A stretch of DNA of 64,000 bases from Phaeobacter piscinae (GTDB taxonomy: Bacteria; Pseudomonadota; Alphaproteobacteria; Rhodobacterales; Rhodobacteraceae): NCBI RefSeq assembly GCF_002407245.1, contig NZ_CP010681.1, forward strand, positions 3,423,001 to 3,487,000. Direction: 5' to 3'. How positions within the stretch are numbered: the stretch's first letter is position 1; each line of letters begins with the position of its first letter. The notes beneath the pieces were generated by a model. That model had not been told where the DNA came from, searched no databases, and was given only the letters and a program-made list of their open reading frames with translations. Below are positions 51,626 to 60,757 of this stretch, in pieces. Made by a program: the position numbers and the translations under genes.

Positions 51626-52355
51626 AATCGTTCTTGATACGGAAACCACCGGCTTTGATCCGTTTTCTGGTGACCGGATTGTCGAAATCGGTGCGGTTGA
51701 ACTGTTCAATCACATGCCGACGGGTGAGACATTTCACGTCTATATCAACCCTAAACGCTCCATGCCGCAGGACGCGTTTAAGGTGCACGGCATCGGGCCG
51801 GATCTTCTGGAGCCGCCACAGCAACCCGGTCCAGGCGCTGTAACACTGCGCGACAAGCCCGTGTTCGCGAAAGTGGGCCAGAAATTTCTGGATTTCGTCC
51901 GGGATTCCAAAATGGTGATCCATAACGCGGCCTTCGATATGAAGTTCCTCAATGCGGAGCTGGATTGGATGGGGCTACCAAAGCTGCCGATGGAACAGGC
52001 GGTTGATACGCTGGCGATTGCCCGCAAACGCTTTCCTGGCTCGCCGGCGACGCTGGATGCGCTCTGCCGCCGCTTCAATATCGACAACAGCAATCGAACA
52101 TTGCACGGCGCGTTGCTCGATTCCGAAATCCTGGCCGATGTCTATCTGGAACTGATCGGGGGGCGGCAGCCTGATTTTGGCCTTTCAACCTCCAATGACA
52201 AGGCCAGCAGCGGGGCGACGGTGACAGATGACTGGCGCCCGACCGCCCGGCCCTCCCCGCTGCCGTCGCGGTTGACAGAGAAGGAACAGGAGGCACATGC
52301 CAAGTTTGTTGCAAAAATGGGGGATGACGCCCTTTGGAACGGCGCCGGTAGCTGA
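51618..52355 (+). CDS. dnaQ: DNA polymerase III epsilon subunit (proofreading exonuclease)
   Basis: DnaQ is the 3'-5' exonuclease of the replicative polymerase. The 245 aa protein has ExoI DTETTGFDP (residues 7-15), ExoII HNAAFDMKFL near 101, and ExoIII with the HxxxxxD form HGALLDSEILADVY near 160. The C-terminal tail is poor in order and carries the clamp or alpha contacts. It ends the operon at a strong terminator. Confidence 0.95.
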   Translation: MREIVLDTETTGFDPFSGDRIVEIGAVELFNHMPTGETFHVYINPKRSMPQDAFKVHGIGPDLLEPPQQPGPGAVTLRDKPVFAKVGQKFLDFVRDSKMVIHNAAFDMKFLNAELDWMGLPKLPMEQAVDTLAIARKRFPGSPATLDALCRRFNIDNSNRTLHGALLDSEILADVYLELIGGRQPDFGLSTSNDKASSGATVTDDWRPTARPSPLPSRLTEKEQEAHAKFVAKMGDDALWNGAGS

Positions 52356-52380
52356 TCCCTGACCCTAGGTCCTGAATGCA

Positions 52381-52408
52381 AAAACGCCGCTGAAAACAGC
52401 GGCGTTTT
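52381..52408. terminator. Bidirectional intrinsic terminator between dnaQ and secB
   Basis: AAAACGCCGCTG (52381-52392) pairs perfectly with CAGCGGCGTTTT (52397-52408) around AAAA. T runs lie on both sides, fitting a shared terminator of convergent genes. Confidence 0.92.
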
Positions 52409-52431
52409 CCATATCCGAATTTGGCGAGCTC

Positions 52432-52926
52432 TTATTGCTGCGGCTGTTCAGCGGCCTCAGCCTGCTGACGGCGCGCCAGTTCGTTGCGGTAGATCGCGAC
52501 GAAATCGATATTGTCGAGGTTCAGCGGCGGGAAACCACCGTCGCGGGTGACGTCGGACACGATGCGACGTAGGAACGGGAAGAGCATACGCGGGCATTCG
52601 ATCAGCAGGAACGGGTGCAGCTGATCTTCGGGAATGCCGGAGATGTTGAAAATCCCGACGTATTCCAGTTCCAGAACGAAGAGGACGACATTGCCTTCTT
52701 TGTCCTTGGACTCGATGTTCAGTTTGGTCATCACCTCATACTGGTTTTCCGCCTGACGCTTCTTTGCATCAAGGGCAACCTGCACGCTGACATCGGGCTG
52801 AACGTCAGCGCCGACGCCTTTTTGTGCCATGACGTTTTCGAACGACATGTCGCGGATGAACTGGCCCAGGATATTCATCTGGACTTGCGGCTGCTGCACG
52901 CCTTCTGTTGCGCCGTTTTCGGCCAT
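52432..52926 (-). CDS. secB: Protein-export chaperone SecB
   Basis: SecB keeps precursors unfolded for SecA. The 164 aa protein has PQVQMNILGQFIRDMSFEN, VVLFVLELEYVGIFNISGIPEDQLHPFLLIECPRMLFPF (noted as LHPFLLIECPRMLFPF) and the conserved DVTRDGGFPPLNLDNIDF. A TAGGAG site precedes the ATG. It lies downstream of fxsA by 79 bases, on the minus strand. Confidence 0.96.
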   Translation of the reverse strand: MAENGATEGVQQPQVQMNILGQFIRDMSFENVMAQKGVGADVQPDVSVQVALDAKKRQAENQYEVMTKLNIESKDKEGNVVLFVLELEYVGIFNISGIPEDQLHPFLLIECPRMLFPFLRRIVSDVTRDGGFPPLNLDNIDFVAIYRNELARRQQAEAAEQPQQ

Positions 52927-53005
52927 GAAGCTACTCCTAAACTATGTTTTGCCCGTGCTTATCAGCTTGGCGGCGGTACCTCAACGGGGGTGTCGCGCCA
53001 CCCGC

Positions 53006-53512
53006 CTAGCCTTGCCCATCAACCCAGCCGGAGGGGCCTTTTCGCGGTCGATCCTTGCTGACGTCTTCATAGTCTGCATCAATGATATCGCCCTGCGGTT
53101 TAGGGGAATTGTCGCTCGGATAGCTGCGGCCGTGCATGCTGCCAGGGCCCATCTGGAACCGGGCCACCGTCATTTTTGAGCGGAGGTAGCGATAAACGGC
53201 AATACGTATCTGCGGGACCAGAAGGGCGAAGCCAACCGCGTCTGTGAAAAACCCAGGCGTAAGCAGCAGGGCACCGGCCACCAGGATCATGGCGCCATGC
53301 GCCAGCGGCTCGGTGGGGTCGTTCAGCTGTTCGAAAGAGCTACGAAGCTGGCCGAGGGCCAGCCGGCCCTGCGTACGGACCAGCCAGGTTCCCAACACGG
53401 CTGTCAGCACCACGATGGCCAGCGTTGGCCAGAGGCCGATCGCGCCACCGACTTGAATAAAAAGTGCGATTTCAATGATCGGAACCATCAGAAAGGCGAG
53501 AAAGAGATACAT
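53006..53512 (-). CDS. fxsA: FxsA family membrane protein
   Basis: FxsA proteins suppress T7 F exclusion in E. coli and have no known enzyme activity. The 168 aa protein has the characteristic start MYLFLAFLMVPIIEIALFIQVG, the central glycine-rich LVRTQGR, and AHGAMILVAGALLLTPGFFTDAVGFALL, followed by a polar C-terminal tail with GRSYPSDNSPKPQG. Three to four helices are visible. It is on the minus strand upstream of secB. Confidence 0.9.
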   Translation of the reverse strand: MYLFLAFLMVPIIEIALFIQVGGAIGLWPTLAIVVLTAVLGTWLVRTQGRLALGQLRSSFEQLNDPTEPLAHGAMILVAGALLLTPGFFTDAVGFALLVPQIRIAVYRYLRSKMTVARFQMGPGSMHGRSYPSDNSPKPQGDIIDADYEDVSKDRPRKGPSGWVDGQG

Positions 53513-53627
53513 GCTGGGTTTCCTCAGAACTTGCGCGGGACGGTGGACTTGCGCCGACCCGTCACCTACATAAGGTTGGAACGCTTTAGTTTCAAACGAA
53601 GCATGAACATCTACCGTAGAGGTTGTT

Positions 53628-54284
53628 ATGGAGTCGCCCGTGATTCAGCTGTTGGTTTTGGCCGGTATTGCCGTGTTTTTGATCCTACGCCTGAAAAGCG
53701 TTTTGGGCACCCGCGAAGGGTTTGAAAAGCCGGCTGTGCCGCAGGCTGATCGCCAGAACCGACGCCCCGAACTTGAGGTGATCGAAGGCGGGCCGGATCA
53801 CGACATCGTTGACTACGTCCCTGAGGACAGCCCCCAGGCCAGCGATCTTGCCGCGATGAAGAAGGCCGAACCATCCTTCGAGGTGCGCGAGTTCGTGCAG
53901 GGTGCCCGCGGCGCATATGAAATGATCCTGATGGCCTTTGAACGCGGCGAGCTGGATGATATTGAAGCTTTCCTCGCGCCCGACGTCTTTGACAGTTTTG
54001 TCACCGCTGTTGCCCATCGTGAGGATCAGGGGCTGACGATTGAGGCGGAATTTATCGGTGTCCGCGAGACGACGTTGACCGACACCAGCTTTGATCCGGC
54101 AACTGGCGATGCACAGATTACGATGCGGTTTGTCGCTGAGTTGACCTCGGTTGTGCGTGATCGCGGTGGAGATATTGTTGAGGGTGATCCCAAGGCGGTG
54201 AAACGCCAGAAAGACACTTGGGTCTTTGGCCGTACCATGGGTAGCGCGGACCCGAACTGGCATCTGGTCGCCACGGACGCATGA
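53628..54284 (+). CDS. Tim44-like domain protein
   Basis: The 218 aa protein starts with a single membrane helix (SPVIQLLVLAGIAVFLILRLKSVLGTREGFEKP, recognised by VIQLLVLAGIAVFLILRL) and has a Tim44/TimA domain from about residue 75 (ARGAYEMILMAFERGELDDIEAFLAPDVFDSF and TQITMRFVAELTSVVRD-like DAQITMRFVAEL). Alphaproteobacterial TimA is an ancestor-like relative of mitochondrial Tim44 and acts at the inner membrane. It lies 4 bases into mltA and heads that operon. Confidence 0.9.
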   Translation: MESPVIQLLVLAGIAVFLILRLKSVLGTREGFEKPAVPQADRQNRRPELEVIEGGPDHDIVDYVPEDSPQASDLAAMKKAEPSFEVREFVQGARGAYEMILMAFERGELDDIEAFLAPDVFDSFVTAVAHREDQGLTIEAEFIGVRETTLTDTSFDPATGDAQITMRFVAELTSVVRDRGGDIVEGDPKAVKRQKDTWVFGRTMGSADPNWHLVATDA

Positions 54285-55336
54285 TGCGTGGGCTTCGGCG
54301 GGCACTTTGTGCGCTGGCTCTTGGAGCTGGCGCATATTTGTTTCCGCAGGGCGGACAGGCGGAAACCAGCTACACCATGCTGTCCTTCGCTCAGCTGGAG
54401 GGCTGGGCAGAGGATGACCACAAAGCGGCGTTGGGTGCATTTCTGCAGACTTGCCGGGATCTGAATGATCCCGACTGGCGTGCGCTCTGTGCGTTGGCCA
54501 ACGAACAAGACCCAAAGGCCGCGCGCGGCTTCTTCCAGCTGTTCTTTCGCCCAGTCCTGATTGAAGACGGCGCGCCAGCGCTGTTCACCGGCTATTTTGA
54601 ACCCGAACTCTCGGGTGCGCGCCGGCCCAGCTCGCGTTACCGGTACCCGGTTTATCGCCAGCCACCGGAGGCGCGCAAGATCAGCCAGTGGCTGACACGA
54701 CGCGAGATGCTGACAAGCGGTGTGATGGAGGGGCGCGGATTGGAAATCGCCTGGGTGGACGATCCGGTAGAGCTGTTTTTTCTGCAAATTCAGGGATCTG
54801 GGCGAATTCGCCTGCCTGATGGGTCGTCGATCCGTGTCGGCTACGGTGGTGCAAACGGCCATGAATACCGGTCCATCGGCACCGAATTGGTCCGTCGCGG
54901 TATCTACAATATCCATCAGGTCAGCGCCGCAGTGATCAAACGCTGGGTGCGGCGCAACCCTCTCGCCGGCGAGGATCTCCTGATGCACAATCCCTCGTAT
55001 GTGTTTTTCCGCGAGGTGAGCCGCATCCCCGCCTCTGCCGGCCCGCTGGGGGCAATGAACCGTTCGGTGACCACCCTACGCAGTCTGGCAGTTGATCCAC
55101 GTTTCACGCCGCTGGGTGCGCCGGTCTGGTTGGAAAAAGACGGAGCAAAGCCGATGCGCCGGCTGATGATTGCGCAGGATACCGGATCAGCGATTAAGGG
55201 CGCGCAGCGGGCCGATGTGTTTTTTGGCAGCGGTGACGAAGCCGGAATTGAGGCCGGCAAGCTGCGAGATCCCGGCCGCATGGTGGTTCTGCTGCCTATT
55301 CAGCGTGCCTATGCGTTGCTACCGGGAGACGATTGA
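54281..55336 (+). CDS. mltA: Membrane-bound lytic murein transglycosylase A
   Basis: MltA cleaves peptidoglycan to 1,6-anhydromuropeptides. The 351 aa protein has a signal peptide (LRRALCALALGAGAYLFPQGGQA), the FFQLFFRPVLIEDGAPALFTGYFEPELSGAR-type core (in part FTGYFEPELSG), EIAWVDDPVELFFLQIQGSGRI, and the 3D domain IAQDTGSAIKGAQRADVFFGSG holding the catalytic Asp. No lipobox cysteine is present, so it is periplasmic rather than lipidated. It overlaps its neighbours on both sides. Confidence 0.94.
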   Translation: MMRGLRRALCALALGAGAYLFPQGGQAETSYTMLSFAQLEGWAEDDHKAALGAFLQTCRDLNDPDWRALCALANEQDPKAARGFFQLFFRPVLIEDGAPALFTGYFEPELSGARRPSSRYRYPVYRQPPEARKISQWLTRREMLTSGVMEGRGLEIAWVDDPVELFFLQIQGSGRIRLPDGSSIRVGYGGANGHEYRSIGTELVRRGIYNIHQVSAAVIKRWVRRNPLAGEDLLMHNPSYVFFREVSRIPASAGPLGAMNRSVTTLRSLAVDPRFTPLGAPVWLEKDGAKPMRRLMIAQDTGSAIKGAQRADVFFGSGDEAGIEAGKLRDPGRMVVLLPIQRAYALLPGDD

Positions 55337-55938
55337 TGACCCGCCGCAAACTGACATCTGAGGAAATCGACCTCTGGCACCGCGTCGCCAAACAGGCGGA
55401 GCGGCTACATCCCAAAACACGCACCGCTCCTGCCACTGCCCATTTGCCAAAACCAAAGCCGACAAAATCGCCGCTTCCGCCGCAGGAGCGGTTCACGCCA
55501 GAGCTGTTCGAGTTGGGGTCCAAGGCGGGATCAAAGCCGGCCAGGCATGATCTGAAGCCAAGTGTCACCAGTGGTCTGATCGCCGCGCCGATGCAGATGG
55601 ACGGCAAGGCCTACCGCAAGATGAAACGCGGCAAACTGAAGCCTGAGGGTAAGCTGGATCTCCATGGAATGCGGGTTGATTCCGCCCATCCGGCGCTGGT
55701 TGGTTTTGTCCTGTCAGCGCATTCTGCCGGCAAGCGGCTGGTGCTGGTAATCACCGGCAAGGGGAAGGATCGCGACGAACCCGGCCCGATGCCGGTTCCC
55801 CGTGGCGTGTTGCGGCACCAGGTGCCGCAGTGGTTGTCGCTGCCGCCATTGTCGCAGGTGGTGCTTCAGGTGACGCCGGCCCATGTCAGCCATGGTGGCG
55901 GCGGGGCATATTACGTCTATCTGCGCCGCCACCGCTGA
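55336..55938 (+). CDS. Smr domain protein
   Basis: The ATG at 55336 shares one base with the mltA stop (TGATG). The 200 aa protein has an N-terminal MTRRKLTSEEIDLWHRVAKQ stretch of the family and a C-terminal Smr domain (about 115-200) with LDLHGM, LVLVITGKGKD and RHQVPQWL, where the LDLHG and TGKG motifs give nicking or RNase activity in relatives such as MutS2. It forms the third gene of the tim44-mltA-smr operon. Confidence 0.92.
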   Translation: MTRRKLTSEEIDLWHRVAKQAERLHPKTRTAPATAHLPKPKPTKSPLPPQERFTPELFELGSKAGSKPARHDLKPSVTSGLIAAPMQMDGKAYRKMKRGKLKPEGKLDLHGMRVDSAHPALVGFVLSAHSAGKRLVLVITGKGKDRDEPGPMPVPRGVLRHQVPQWLSLPPLSQVVLQVTPAHVSHGGGGAYYVYLRRHR

Positions 55939-55959
55939 GACCGGTTCAAGGCGCTTGGC

Positions 55960-57105
55960 TCAGCGATCTTCGCCGCGATAGACATTTGCTTGATAGTTTT
56001 CTGACAGTGTAATCTCGACGGCGTTGTCCTCCTTGTCGACCACCAGTCGACCGGGGAACAGGCGCTGGATCGAGAGCGCCTCGCGGTCGAAGGCCGCAGC
56101 AGTCTGGCGCGCCGAATTGAGGATGGACAGCACCGCCGGTGAGGTTGCAGCCACAAAATGCCCGGATTCCGCGGTATCGGCATAGGCCGTTGTATCGACC
56201 ACTTCGATGGGCAGCTCAGACACGTCATCCAGTGATTTCAGATTGCCGAGCCGGCCCCGGTTGTGGGTTCCACGCAGGCGTTGCGACAGGTTCAGCACAT
56301 TGTCCTTGCGCGACACCATTACGACAAATGGCTGCGGCACCGGATCAATCCTGCGCATCTGGCTGCGGAAGACTTCGACATCCAGATCCGGCGACATCAG
56401 GATCACCGCACCAAGGTTTTTGCTGCTCCAGCCGGGTGTCTTGATCTCCATTTGGCGCATGGTTTCCATCACCAGCTGCGATCCCATGGAATGTGCCACC
56501 AGCACCACGCGGTTGGACACACCGGGTTTCAGATTGCGCAGCAATTGTTCCAGGCCATCACGTGCGAATAACACGCTGTCGCCGTCGTAGGCATAGCCCA
56601 GAGGATTGCCCTGACTGGGCCAGGAATAAATGATCGTGGCGCCGGGAATGTCGATGTCATTGGTTAGCTGTGCGGCCCGGAATGCAGTCTCGGCCTGGGT
56701 TGAGTTGAACCCATGCACAAACACCGTAATGTCGCGCTCCCCGACAGGATAGGCTGACAGTTCTTGAGCGATCCGACGGTTCAGCTCAGCCATCCCATCC
56801 AGCCGCTTCCGGCCGGCCATGGTGAACTGGGTTTCGGGGTTGGGCTCGGCATAGGCAAAATCCAACTGCCCCGGAGAATGAGTGGGCGGGATGGATACTG
56901 TCAGCTCCAGCAGGCGCAGAGTATCAGATCGTTCCGGGCCAAAGGTGCCATTGGGCAGCGGTTCACGAGTGGTTGCGCCGAATATGGTTTTGGCTTTGCC
57001 GATTTCCAAAGCGTCCGGAACGGTTGGGGTAAAGGATCTATCAGTGCATCCAGCTGCAACAATCAACACGATGCAAAGACGGGAAAGGACTCGTGAAAAA
57101 CGCAT
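55960..57105 (-). CDS. Lipoprotein alpha/beta hydrolase (DUF900)
   Basis: The start at 57105 gives a 381 aa precursor with signal and lipobox (SRLCIVLIVAAGC, Cys20). The DUF900 hydrolase core begins with DITVFVHGFNSTQAETAFRAAQL (in part VFVHGFNSTQ), followed by the nucleophile elbow VVLVAHSMGSQLV and ATIIYSWPSQG. Substrate is unknown; acyl esters in the envelope are possible. A second hydrolase is not evident nearby. It converges with the smr gene and follows hslU on the minus strand after 85 bases. Confidence 0.9.
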   Translation of the reverse strand: MRFSRVLSRLCIVLIVAAGCTDRSFTPTVPDALEIGKAKTIFGATTREPLPNGTFGPERSDTLRLLELTVSIPPTHSPGQLDFAYAEPNPETQFTMAGRKRLDGMAELNRRIAQELSAYPVGERDITVFVHGFNSTQAETAFRAAQLTNDIDIPGATIIYSWPSQGNPLGYAYDGDSVLFARDGLEQLLRNLKPGVSNRVVLVAHSMGSQLVMETMRQMEIKTPGWSSKNLGAVILMSPDLDVEVFRSQMRRIDPVPQPFVVMVSRKDNVLNLSQRLRGTHNRGRLGNLKSLDDVSELPIEVVDTTAYADTAESGHFVAATSPAVLSILNSARQTAAAFDREALSIQRLFPGRLVVDKEDNAVEITLSENYQANVYRGEDR

Positions 57106-57190
57106 GTTTCGGACCACCAATTGACAATGGCGGCAGGCTACTGGGCGCCCACCGCCATGTCCACTGGTTGCGCAGGCGCCCTAACGGCGA

Positions 57191-58501
57191 TCAGAGTACG
57201 TATCGGCTGACATCTGCGGATTTGGTCAGCTCACCCAGGTTCTTGCGGACAAATTCGGCATTCACGGTGACCGTTTCACCTGAACGATCCGGTGCGCTGA
57301 AGGACAGTTCCTCGAACACACGTTCGATCACCGTATAAAGACGCCGTGCGCCGATGTTCTCAACGGTCTGATTGACCTCGGCTGCAATCTTTGCCAGCGA
57401 TGCGATCCCGTCATCGGTGAAGCTGACAGTCACCTCCTCAGTACCCAGCAGAGCAGTATATTGCAGCGTCAGCGCATTGTCCGTCTCGGTGAGGATACGC
57501 ACGAAATCCTCTTCGCTAAGCGCGCGCAGATTGACACGGATCGGCAGGCGGCCCTGCAGTTCGGGCAGCAGATCTGATGGTTTGGCAATATGAAATGCAC
57601 CCGAAGCGATAAACAGGATATGGTCGGTTTTGATCGGACCGTGCTTGGTCGACACGGTGGTGCCTTCAATCAGGGGCAGCAGATCGCGCTGCACCCCCTC
57701 GCGGCTGACGTCGCCGCCACGCGCGTCTTGGCGGGTGCAGACCTTGTCGATTTCGTCGAGAAACACGATGCCATTCTGTTCAACAGATTCAAGCGCCGCC
57801 TTGGTCACGGTCTCATCGTCCAAGAGCTTGTCCGCTTCTTCGCCGATCAGCACATCATAGCTGTCAGCAACAGTCATCTTCTTGCGCGTGGTGCGTCCGC
57901 CCATCGCTTTCCCGAACAGATCGCCGAGGTTCATCATGCCCATGTTGCCACCCGGCTGGCCGGGGATTTCGAACATGCCCCCCATCGGGTTGGAGGTGTC
58001 AGAAACATCCAGTTCGATGATGGTATCATCCAGCTCGCCGGCTTTCAGCTTCTTGCGGAACATATCGCGGGTGGCATCTCGGGCGTCGGTGCCGGCGATG
58101 GCATCGATCACCCGTTCTTCAGCAGCCTGACGGGCCTTGGCCCTTACGTCATCGCGCATGTGTTCGCGCGTTTGGACAATGGCGATATCCACCAGATCCC
58201 GGATGATCTGTTCCACGTCGCGACCGACATAGCCAACCTCGGTGAATTTGGTGGCTTCCACCTTGATGAAGGGCGCGCGAGCCAGTTTTGCCAGCCGGCG
58301 AGAGATCTCGGTCTTGCCGACACCGGTGGGTCCGATCATCAGAATATTCTTGGGGTAAACTTCGTCGCGCAGGTCATCGCCCAGCTGCTTGCGGCGCCAG
58401 CGGTTGCGCAGTGCGACAGCAACCGCCCGTTTGGCATCAGTCTGGCCGATAATGAAGCGATCCAGTTCAGAGACGATTTCGCGAGGGGTGAGGTCAGTCA
58501 T
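57191..58501 (-). CDS. hslU: ATP-dependent protease ATPase subunit HslU
   Basis: HslU unfolds substrates and feeds them to HslV. The 436 aa protein has the start [16 protein letters not shown], Walker [16 protein letters not shown] near 61, the pore loop [11 protein letters not shown], Walker [12 protein letters not shown], and the C-terminal tail ADVSRYVL that docks in HslV. It is separated from hslV by one membrane-protein gene, with 12 bases between. Confidence 0.96.
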   Translation of the reverse strand: MTDLTPREIVSELDRFIIGQTDAKRAVAVALRNRWRRKQLGDDLRDEVYPKNILMIGPTGVGKTEISRRLAKLARAPFIKVEATKFTEVGYVGRDVEQIIRDLVDIAIVQTREHMRDDVRAKARQAAEERVIDAIAGTDARDATRDMFRKKLKAGELDDTIIELDVSDTSNPMGGMFEIPGQPGGNMGMMNLGDLFGKAMGGRTTRKKMTVADSYDVLIGEEADKLLDDETVTKAALESVEQNGIVFLDEIDKVCTRQDARGGDVSREGVQRDLLPLIEGTTVSTKHGPIKTDHILFIASGAFHIAKPSDLLPELQGRLPIRVNLRALSEEDFVRILTETDNALTLQYTALLGTEEVTVSFTDDGIASLAKIAAEVNQTVENIGARRLYTVIERVFEELSFSAPDRSGETVTVNAEFVRKNLGELTKSADVSRYVL

Positions 58502-58513
58502 GAGAGGTCCGTT

Positions 58514-59584
58514 TCAGTGAGCGGGCGGCAGCCGGTCCAGCGGCAACACCCGTGAGAGAGGGGAAATCAGCAAGGCCCGGATCCGTGCCCAGAAGGCACC
58601 AAGGATCACCAGGAACAGGCCCAGCACAAGAATGGTTGTCGCGGCGCCGTCGCCGTCGAAGACTGTGGCCGCCAAGGTAACGCTGTAACCGATCGCAGCA
58701 ATCAGAAATGACCGCCGGTCAATGATGATCGCAACCAGCGCGAAGGCGAAGAGCACGGCCATCAGCGCCAGATTTGCGCTGGACGTGCCGCTGTCCAGCA
58801 GGCTGAGAGCGATGGTGTTGACCAAGGCGGGGGCGGCGACCACGTGCAGCCAGAAACCTTGCGCAGAGCGCCGGGTCACCCGGTGCGGATCGCTCAGATC
58901 AAACAGCATCGCCACCGCAAAGACGCCGACGCCAACCAGCAGGGTTACCCAGGCAAAGGGGCCGGAGGCTGACAGTAGAAATAGATCACTCATGCCAGTC
59001 AGGCTGCCGGATTGGTTTGCAGCCAGCATCAGCGCCAGCGTGAACACGCCAAGCGCGATCAGCGCCATCGCAAAGGGAACGCGAAACCGCAGCCAGTAGA
59101 TCGCAATTGAGACGGTGGTTAACGCAACAGCCAGCGGCAGGCTGGAATAGTCTCCCTGCGCGACCATGAACACCTGCGAATATTCCGCCGAAAGCCCGAC
59201 GCCGGCATTCAGGGTCCAAAGGATCGAAAGCGCAATCGCCGGCGCGACCATACGACGACGGCGGATGAAATACTCACTCAGCACCCATAATACCACGGCC
59301 CCAACCAGAGAGGACATGGTCGCCTTTTGAACCAGACCACCCAACCCTTCGGCCATGGAAATGCCGGTGACGGCGGCCCATCCGGTGGCCAGAATGATCA
59401 AACCGATGACAATGAAGATCTCGTTGAACCCTTTGAACAGCTCAAAAGGTTCATCACCGGGAGCGAGATTTTCACGCGCCCCCCGTCGGCTATGCGCCAA
59501 GGCCATGAGAGAGGCCGCCTGGGCCTCGCTCAAGAGACCCGAGCCAACTGCTGCGCGAATATCGTTTTGATCGATATGGCTCAT
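58514..59584 (-). CDS. Polytopic membrane protein of unknown function lying between hslV and hslU
   Basis: The ATG at 59584 is one base after the hslV stop, so it is translated with hslV. The 356 aa protein has a soluble N-terminal domain (DIRAAVGSGLLSEAQAASLMALAHSRRG) recalling the leading region of DUF2157 proteins, and about ten hydrophobic segments from residue 50. There are no charged catalytic motifs in the helices. The location between the protease and its ATPase is unusual. Possible role in membrane quality control is a guess. Confidence 0.82.
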   Translation of the reverse strand: MSHIDQNDIRAAVGSGLLSEAQAASLMALAHSRRGARENLAPGDEPFELFKGFNEIFIVIGLIILATGWAAVTGISMAEGLGGLVQKATMSSLVGAVVLWVLSEYFIRRRRMVAPAIALSILWTLNAGVGLSAEYSQVFMVAQGDYSSLPLAVALTTVSIAIYWLRFRVPFAMALIALGVFTLALMLAANQSGSLTGMSDLFLLSASGPFAWVTLLVGVGVFAVAMLFDLSDPHRVTRRSAQGFWLHVVAAPALVNTIALSLLDSGTSSANLALMAVLFAFALVAIIIDRRSFLIAAIGYSVTLAATVFDGDGAATTILVLGLFLVILGAFWARIRALLISPLSRVLPLDRLPPAH

Positions 59585-59585
59585 G

Positions 59586-60149
59586 TCAGTCCTTTTGGCT
59601 GATGCTTTCAACTGTCAGACGACCGTTGGTATAGACGCAGATATCAGCGGCAATCGCCATGGCATCCCGGGCCACAGCCTCGGCGTTGCGATCACTGTCC
59701 ATCATGCCGCGTGCGGCCGCCAGCGCGAAGTTGCCGCCTGATCCGATGGCGGCCACGTCATGTTCGGGTTCCAGCACATCGCCGGCGCCGGTGATCACGA
59801 ACATATCCGCCCCGTCGGTCACGATCAGCATGGCTTCCAGTTTTTGCAGGTATTTGTCAGTGCGCCAGTCCTTGGCCAGTTCAACACTGGCGCGGGCGAG
59901 CTGCCCCGGAGTGGCTTCCAGTTTCGCCTCCAGCCGTTCCAGCAAAGTGAAGGCATCGGCGGTGGAGCCGGCAAACCCTGCCACAACATCAAATCCACCA
60001 GGCGACAGGCGGCGCACCTTGCGGGCAGAGCCCTTGATCACGGTTTGGCCCAGGGACACCTGCCCGTCGCCGGCGATGACGACTTCGCCGTCTTTTTTCA
60101 CGCCAATGATCGTGGTGCCGTGCCAGCCCGGAAATTGATCGTCTGCCAT
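59586..60149 (-). CDS. hslV: ATP-dependent protease proteolytic subunit HslV
   Basis: HslV is a proteasome-like threonine protease. GAGGAG sits 6 bases before the ATG at 60149, which is preferred over the ATG one codon upstream. The 187 aa precursor reads [21 protein letters not shown]; processing would expose Thr12 as the catalytic residue after a short propeptide. The rest has [31 protein letters not shown], and [17 protein letters not shown]. The gene has a candidate heat-shock promoter upstream. Confidence 0.95.
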   Translation of the reverse strand: MADDQFPGWHGTTIIGVKKDGEVVIAGDGQVSLGQTVIKGSARKVRRLSPGGFDVVAGFAGSTADAFTLLERLEAKLEATPGQLARASVELAKDWRTDKYLQKLEAMLIVTDGADMFVITGAGDVLEPEHDVAAIGSGGNFALAAARGMMDSDRNAEAVARDAMAIAADICVYTNGRLTVESISQKD

Positions 60150-60170
60150 CATGTTCTCCTCGTTTCCAGG

Positions 60171-60201
60171 CCTATATGGGCACTGGTCATTTATACCTCA
60201 A
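60171..60201 (-). promoter_or_regulatory. Candidate promoter of hslV (possibly heat-shock sigma factor)
   Basis: TTGAGG (60196-60201) and CATATA (60173-60178) on the minus strand are 17 bases apart. The -10 region extends as CCCATATAGG, similar to the RpoH-type CCCATnTA. Confidence 0.4.
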
Positions 60202-60483
60202 CCGGGTGCTATCCGTTGCGGGGGCCGGGGATCAAGTGAATAGCCACCTCCGGCGCCTTGCGCGGCCCATCTGACAAGCGCCTGTCGAGTGGACGACGAC
60301 CGCTCGCCGACGATGGCTGAGAAGAGACTTGTGCCCGGTATGCGGGCAGGCTGCCTAAAAAACATGCTATGCAAAAACTGCAATTCGGGGCTGTCGAACC
60401 GGCAATTGTGAGACTCGGCAGCCCACCCTACATGAGGCTCACAACCGACACGGTGTCGGCTGGTTCTCATAAGGGATGCGCAA
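60202..60483. other. Intergenic region between hslV and the DUF1127 gene
   Basis: There is no convincing gene. Two structures are visible: a 6 bp hairpin TGCCCG/CGGGCA at 60332-60348, and a 15-base palindrome at 60445-60459. A weak promoter-like pair, TTGTGA and TACATG with 17 bases between, lies just before that palindrome. An AAGGGA ribosome site precedes the DUF1127 ATG by 7 bases. A 148-codon minus-strand frame here overlaps these elements and looks spurious. Confidence 0.5.
60445..60459. promoter_or_regulatory. 15-base palindrome upstream of the DUF1127 gene
   Basis: CCGACAC and GTGTCGG pair perfectly around one G. It lies 24 bases before the start codon, so it is either an operator downstream of the promoter or a leader element. 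Confidence 0.4.
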
Positions 60484-60678
60484 ATGGCTACCACAGCAAA
60501 CATCCATGCGCCGATCGGTGCAGTGACCGTACTCCGCCTGGTGGACGCAGTCTTCAACGCCAAGTCTTCGATCCTGGCGTGGAAAGAAGCACGCGACACC
60601 CGCAACGCCCTGTCCGAGCTGACCGATACCCAGCTGGAAGACATCGGCCTGACACGCGCGGATATCGCAAAGATCTGA
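60484..60678 (+). CDS. DUF1127 small basic protein
   Basis: The 64 aa protein ends with the DUF1127 pattern: EARDTRNALSELTDTQLEDIGLTRADIAKI, seen here as RNALSELTDTQLEDIGLTR. Similar proteins in Agrobacterium and Rhodobacter bind RNA or regulate phosphate, carbon and stress responses; CcaF1 of Rhodobacter sphaeroides is an RNA chaperone-like relative. An intrinsic terminator follows. The gene is monocistronic. This gene is often missed because of its size. Confidence 0.9.
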   Translation: MATTANIHAPIGAVTVLRLVDAVFNAKSSILAWKEARDTRNALSELTDTQLEDIGLTRADIAKI

Positions 60679-60708
60679 GGACAGGTTCCTCAGCACCAAG
60701 ATGATTTG

Positions 60709-60733
60709 GCCGCTCCTTTCAGGGCGGCTTTTT
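60709..60733 (+). terminator. Intrinsic terminator after the DUF1127 gene
   Basis: GCCGC (60709-60713) pairs with GCGGC (60724-60728), extendable inward with one G-U pair and one bulge, followed by TTTTT and then CTTTT. Confidence 0.8.
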
Positions 60734-60757
60734 CTTTTGTTAGAGTCTGTTTTGCGA

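Noticed and set aside
60198-60644. 148-codon minus-strand frame before and within the DUF1127 gene
   Set aside because: It covers the promoter region and reads antisense through a recognised DUF1127 gene.
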